A stretch of 5,958 nucleotides of DNA from Patescibacteria group bacterium (lineage in GTDB: Bacteria > Patescibacteriota > JAHJAL01): contig JAHJAL010000105.1 of NCBI GenBank assembly GCA_018814055.1, forward strand, positions 1-5,958, given 5' to 3'. Below are positions 3,769 through 5,958 of the stretch, one piece after another. Positions within the stretch are counted from its first letter, which is position 1; every line of letters begins with the position of its first letter. The translations under genes and the position numbers were made by a program. Below the pieces are notes generated by a model. The model was given only the letters and a program-made list of their open reading frames with translations, had not been told where the DNA came from and ran no database searches.

Positions 3769-5958
3769 ATGGAAAATCAAATAAATATCCCTGATAAAAT
3801 CCAAGAACAACTAAACAAAATTCTCGCCCTAGACGAGCAAATTTATTATGTCCAAGACAGCAACCTGACGCTCGACAAAAAATTTGGCCAAAGCCACCTT
3901 ATCGTCACCAATCAAAATATCTTTGTTTTTGATAGTCATCAACTTGCCACCACTATCAAACTCAAAGGGATAAAAAAAATCAAAGTGATAGAGCTTTTTA
4001 ACCACTCCAAATTAATTGCCGTGGGCAAAAAAGACCAACAAAACATTATCTACTATTCCAAGACAAATTCGCCCCAATTTGGAACAATCGTCCGCTTAAC
4101 CAATCAATACTTATCAAAAACATACGCGCAAGTATACCACCCCGAAAAAGATCAAATAACCCACTGCTCCAAATGCCATCACCCCCTCCCCGAAAGAGGC
4201 GGAATCTGTCCCCAATGCCTGCCGAAATGGACAATTCTGCTCCGACTACTTTCATACCTCAAGCCATACAAACTAATATCTGCCGGCGTGCTCTTCTTTA
4301 CCACCATCATGGTTATTTCCCAACTTATTCCACCTTATATCACCAAAAAAATTGTCGACGATGTCCTAGAGGGCAGACAACATGAACAATTCAACTTCTG
4401 GATCATGGCCATGTTGATCGCCGGATTGATTTATTTCATTTCCAGTTTTTTAAGCGGTATATATAGTTCCTGGCTGGCCACCAGACTAGTAACCGATTTT
4501 CGTAACCTTCTTTATCACAAAATTCTGGGTCTAAAGCTCACATATTTCGACAAACATACCAGTGGCGAATTGGAAAGCAAAATCGAACACGACACCAGCG
4601 AAATCCAACACTTTTTGTTGGATGGGCTTCCTTTCTTGATTATCAATTCAATCTCACTTGTTATAATCGCCATCATCTTGGTCAGTATTGATTACAAACT
4701 ATCCATACTGGTTTTCCTACCCGCGCCCTTCATGATCTTTGGCTCTCATTGGTTTATGACCAGACTGATTCCTCTGTTTCATTACCGTGGCAGTATCAAA
4801 GATACTCTTTTAACCACCCTCAACGAAACCTTACAGGGTATTAAAATTGTCAAAGCTTTTACACAGCAAAAAAGACATATCACTGTTTTCGAAAAAGACA
4901 ACCAGAAATTTTTTGATACCCAATTCTCAATTGAAAAGACCTTTATCGGCTTTCGGCAAGTCATGTTCTTTATCATGCAACTTGGCATCGTCGGCGTCTG
5001 GTTTTTTGCCGGACAGCGCATCATCGAACAAAACGGACTGACTCTGGGTGACTTACTGGCATTCGTCGGATATATCTGGTTGTTTTACGGGCCACTGCAA
5101 TGGTTTACTCAAATTCTAAACTGGATGACTCACGCTTTAGCCTCCACTGAAAGAATGTTCTCCATCCTAGATATGACTTCCGAACCAAAATTATCACCTC
5201 AAACCAAACCTGGTAAAATTACCAAAGGCAAAATAGAATTCAAAAACGTTCGTTTTAGTTATGAATATGGCCGAGAAGCCATCAAAGGAATTTCTTTTGA
5301 AATTCAACCCGGCGAGATGATCGGACTGGTCGGTAAATCCGGCGGAGGCAAATCTACCATCATCCACCTCATCAACAACTTTTTTGATATCGATTCCGGC
5401 CAAATACTAATCGACAACCAATCCATCAAAGATTTCTCCCTGACCTACCTCCGAAGTAATATCGGCATGGTCATGCAGGAACCATTTTTGTTCAACACCA
5501 GTATACTGGAAAATATCCGATATGGACGCCCCGACGCCAGTTTCGACAAAATAGTCCAAGCCGCCAAAGCCGCCCATGCTCACGAATTTATCATCAACAA
5601 AGAAAAAGGATATGACACCATCATCGGAGAAAAAGGAGTCCGCCTCTCCGGAGGTGAAAAACAAAGATTGTCCATCGCCCGCGCCATTCTGCAAAATCCC
5701 CCCATTCTCATTCTCGATGAAGCGACCTCTTCAGTCGATGTCCAAACCGAAAGAATGATCCAGAAGGCCCTGGAAAAACTCATCAAAAACCGAACGACTA
5801 TCGCCATTGCCCATCGATTAAGCACCTTGCGCAACGCCAACCGATTATTGTACATCGAAAATGGCAAAATCGTTGAAACCGGTACCCACAATGAATTAAT
5901 CCGCAAAAAAGGCAAATACAACCAACTTGTAAAACTTCAAACTCAGTTGAGTAAATTC
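3769..5958 (+). CDS. ABC exporter half-transporter with N-terminal zinc-ribbon extension (3' end outside window)
   Basis: An uninterrupted 730-codon frame runs off the right edge without a stop. Residues 1-120 form a beta-rich, soluble region with a possible PH-like pattern (HLIVTNQNIFVFD). A zinc ribbon follows: C133-x2-C136-x10-C147-x2-C150. The exporter core then begins at about 157 with LLRLLSYLKPYK. Six membrane helices fall near 169-188, 209-232, 289-307, 311-329, 398-415 and 429-447, the type IV (MsbA/ABCB-like) layout. The ATPase is complete: Walker A GKSGGGKS (522-529), Q-loop Gln570, signature LSGGEKQ (626-632), Walker B ILILDE with catalytic Glu651, D-loop SSVD (654-657) and H-loop His682. 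It should work as a homodimer or with a second half-transporter, pumping an unknown substrate outward. The final residues (NQLVKLQTQLS) look like the usual C-terminus, so few codons are probably missing. ATG 3769 has a weak AAGG site. Confidence 0.93.
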   Translation, partial: MENQINIPDKIQEQLNKILALDEQIYYVQDSNLTLDKKFGQSHLIVTNQNIFVFDSHQLATTIKLKGIKKIKVIELFNHSKLIAVGKKDQQNIIYYSKTNSPQFGTIVRLTNQYLSKTYAQVYHPEKDQITHCSKCHHPLPERGGICPQCLPKWTILLRLLSYLKPYKLISAGVLFFTTIMVISQLIPPYITKKIVDDVLEGRQHEQFNFWIMAMLIAGLIYFISSFLSGIYSSWLATRLVTDFRNLLYHKILGLKLTYFDKHTSGELESKIEHDTSEIQHFLLDGLPFLIINSISLVIIAIILVSIDYKLSILVFLPAPFMIFGSHWFMTRLIPLFHYRGSIKDTLLTTLNETLQGIKIVKAFTQQKRHITVFEKDNQKFFDTQFSIEKTFIGFRQVMFFIMQLGIVGVWFFAGQRIIEQNGLTLGDLLAFVGYIWLFYGPLQWFTQILNWMTHALASTERMFSILDMTSEPKLSPQTKPGKITKGKIEFKNVRFSYEYGREAIKGISFEIQPGEMIGLVGKSGGGKSTIIHLINNFFDIDSGQILIDNQSIKDFSLTYLRSNIGMVMQEPFLFNTSILENIRYGRPDASFDKIVQAAKAAHAHEFIINKEKGYDTIIGEKGVRLSGGEKQRLSIARAILQNPPILILDEATSSVDVQTERMIQKALEKLIKNRTTIAIAHRLSTLRNANRLLYIENGKIVETGTHNELIRKKGKYNQLVKLQTQLSKF

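Noticed and set aside
4046..4255. 69-codon - strand open frame over the exporter extension
   Set aside because: Antisense to the zinc-ribbon region, which is in frame with the exporter core without interruption.
5407..5921. 95- and 113-codon - strand open frames
   Set aside because: Both are antisense to the ATPase domain of the exporter, where Walker A, signature and Walker B are all clear on the + strand.
1..5958. Alternative genetic code with TGA read as an amino acid
   Set aside because: TGA ends rtcB, archaease and the 67-residue gene exactly where the families should end, and tryptophan is written TGG throughout.

Overview
The window reads like the chromosome of a small-genome, AT-rich bacterium that uses the standard bacterial code: TGA is the natural stop of rtcB, archaease and one zinc-ribbon gene. 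AT-rich spacers with short repeats, cysteine-rich mini-proteins and many Shine-Dalgarno-poor starts would fit a Patescibacteria (CPR)-type organism. That placement is an inference from gene content and style, not something the sequence proves. C clearly outnumbers G on the + strand whichever strand is coding, so the + strand is probably the lagging-strand template side of this replichore.

Layout. (1) 31-914, + strand: an alpha/beta hydrolase of the dienelactone-hydrolase type, then a 68-residue unknown helical protein. Both end at a perfect 25-bp inverted repeat (943-997) that should also stop transcription arriving from the opposite side. (2) 2848-1010, - strand: archaease followed by RtcB, a complete two-gene RNA-ligation operon with its own likely promoter just upstream. 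(3) 3437-2953, - strand: two cysteine-rich mini-proteins, one a putative zinc-ribbon of the CQxCGM type and one with eight cysteines in 60 residues. They are separated by a GC-rich hairpin and end at a good intrinsic terminator (2910-2931). (4) 3438-3768: mostly non-coding, with a 7-bp tandem repeat, a REP-like palindrome and a possible 23-codon ORF with an excellent ribosome-binding site. (5) 3769 to the window end, + strand: a large ABC exporter half-transporter, open at the right edge. It carries an unusual ~160-residue cytosolic N-terminal extension containing a four-cysteine zinc ribbon directly before the first membrane helix.

How the genes relate. The only firm functional pair is archaease plus RtcB: archaease promotes guanylylation and turnover of the RtcB ligase. 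The hydrolase and 68-residue gene are probably co-transcribed, but a shared function cannot be shown. Three neighbouring products (two mini-proteins and the exporter extension) carry CxxC pairs typical of zinc binding. This is suggestive of a shared metal theme, but zinc ribbons are common and adjacency alone does not make a system. No mobile element, CRISPR array, tRNA or rRNA was seen.
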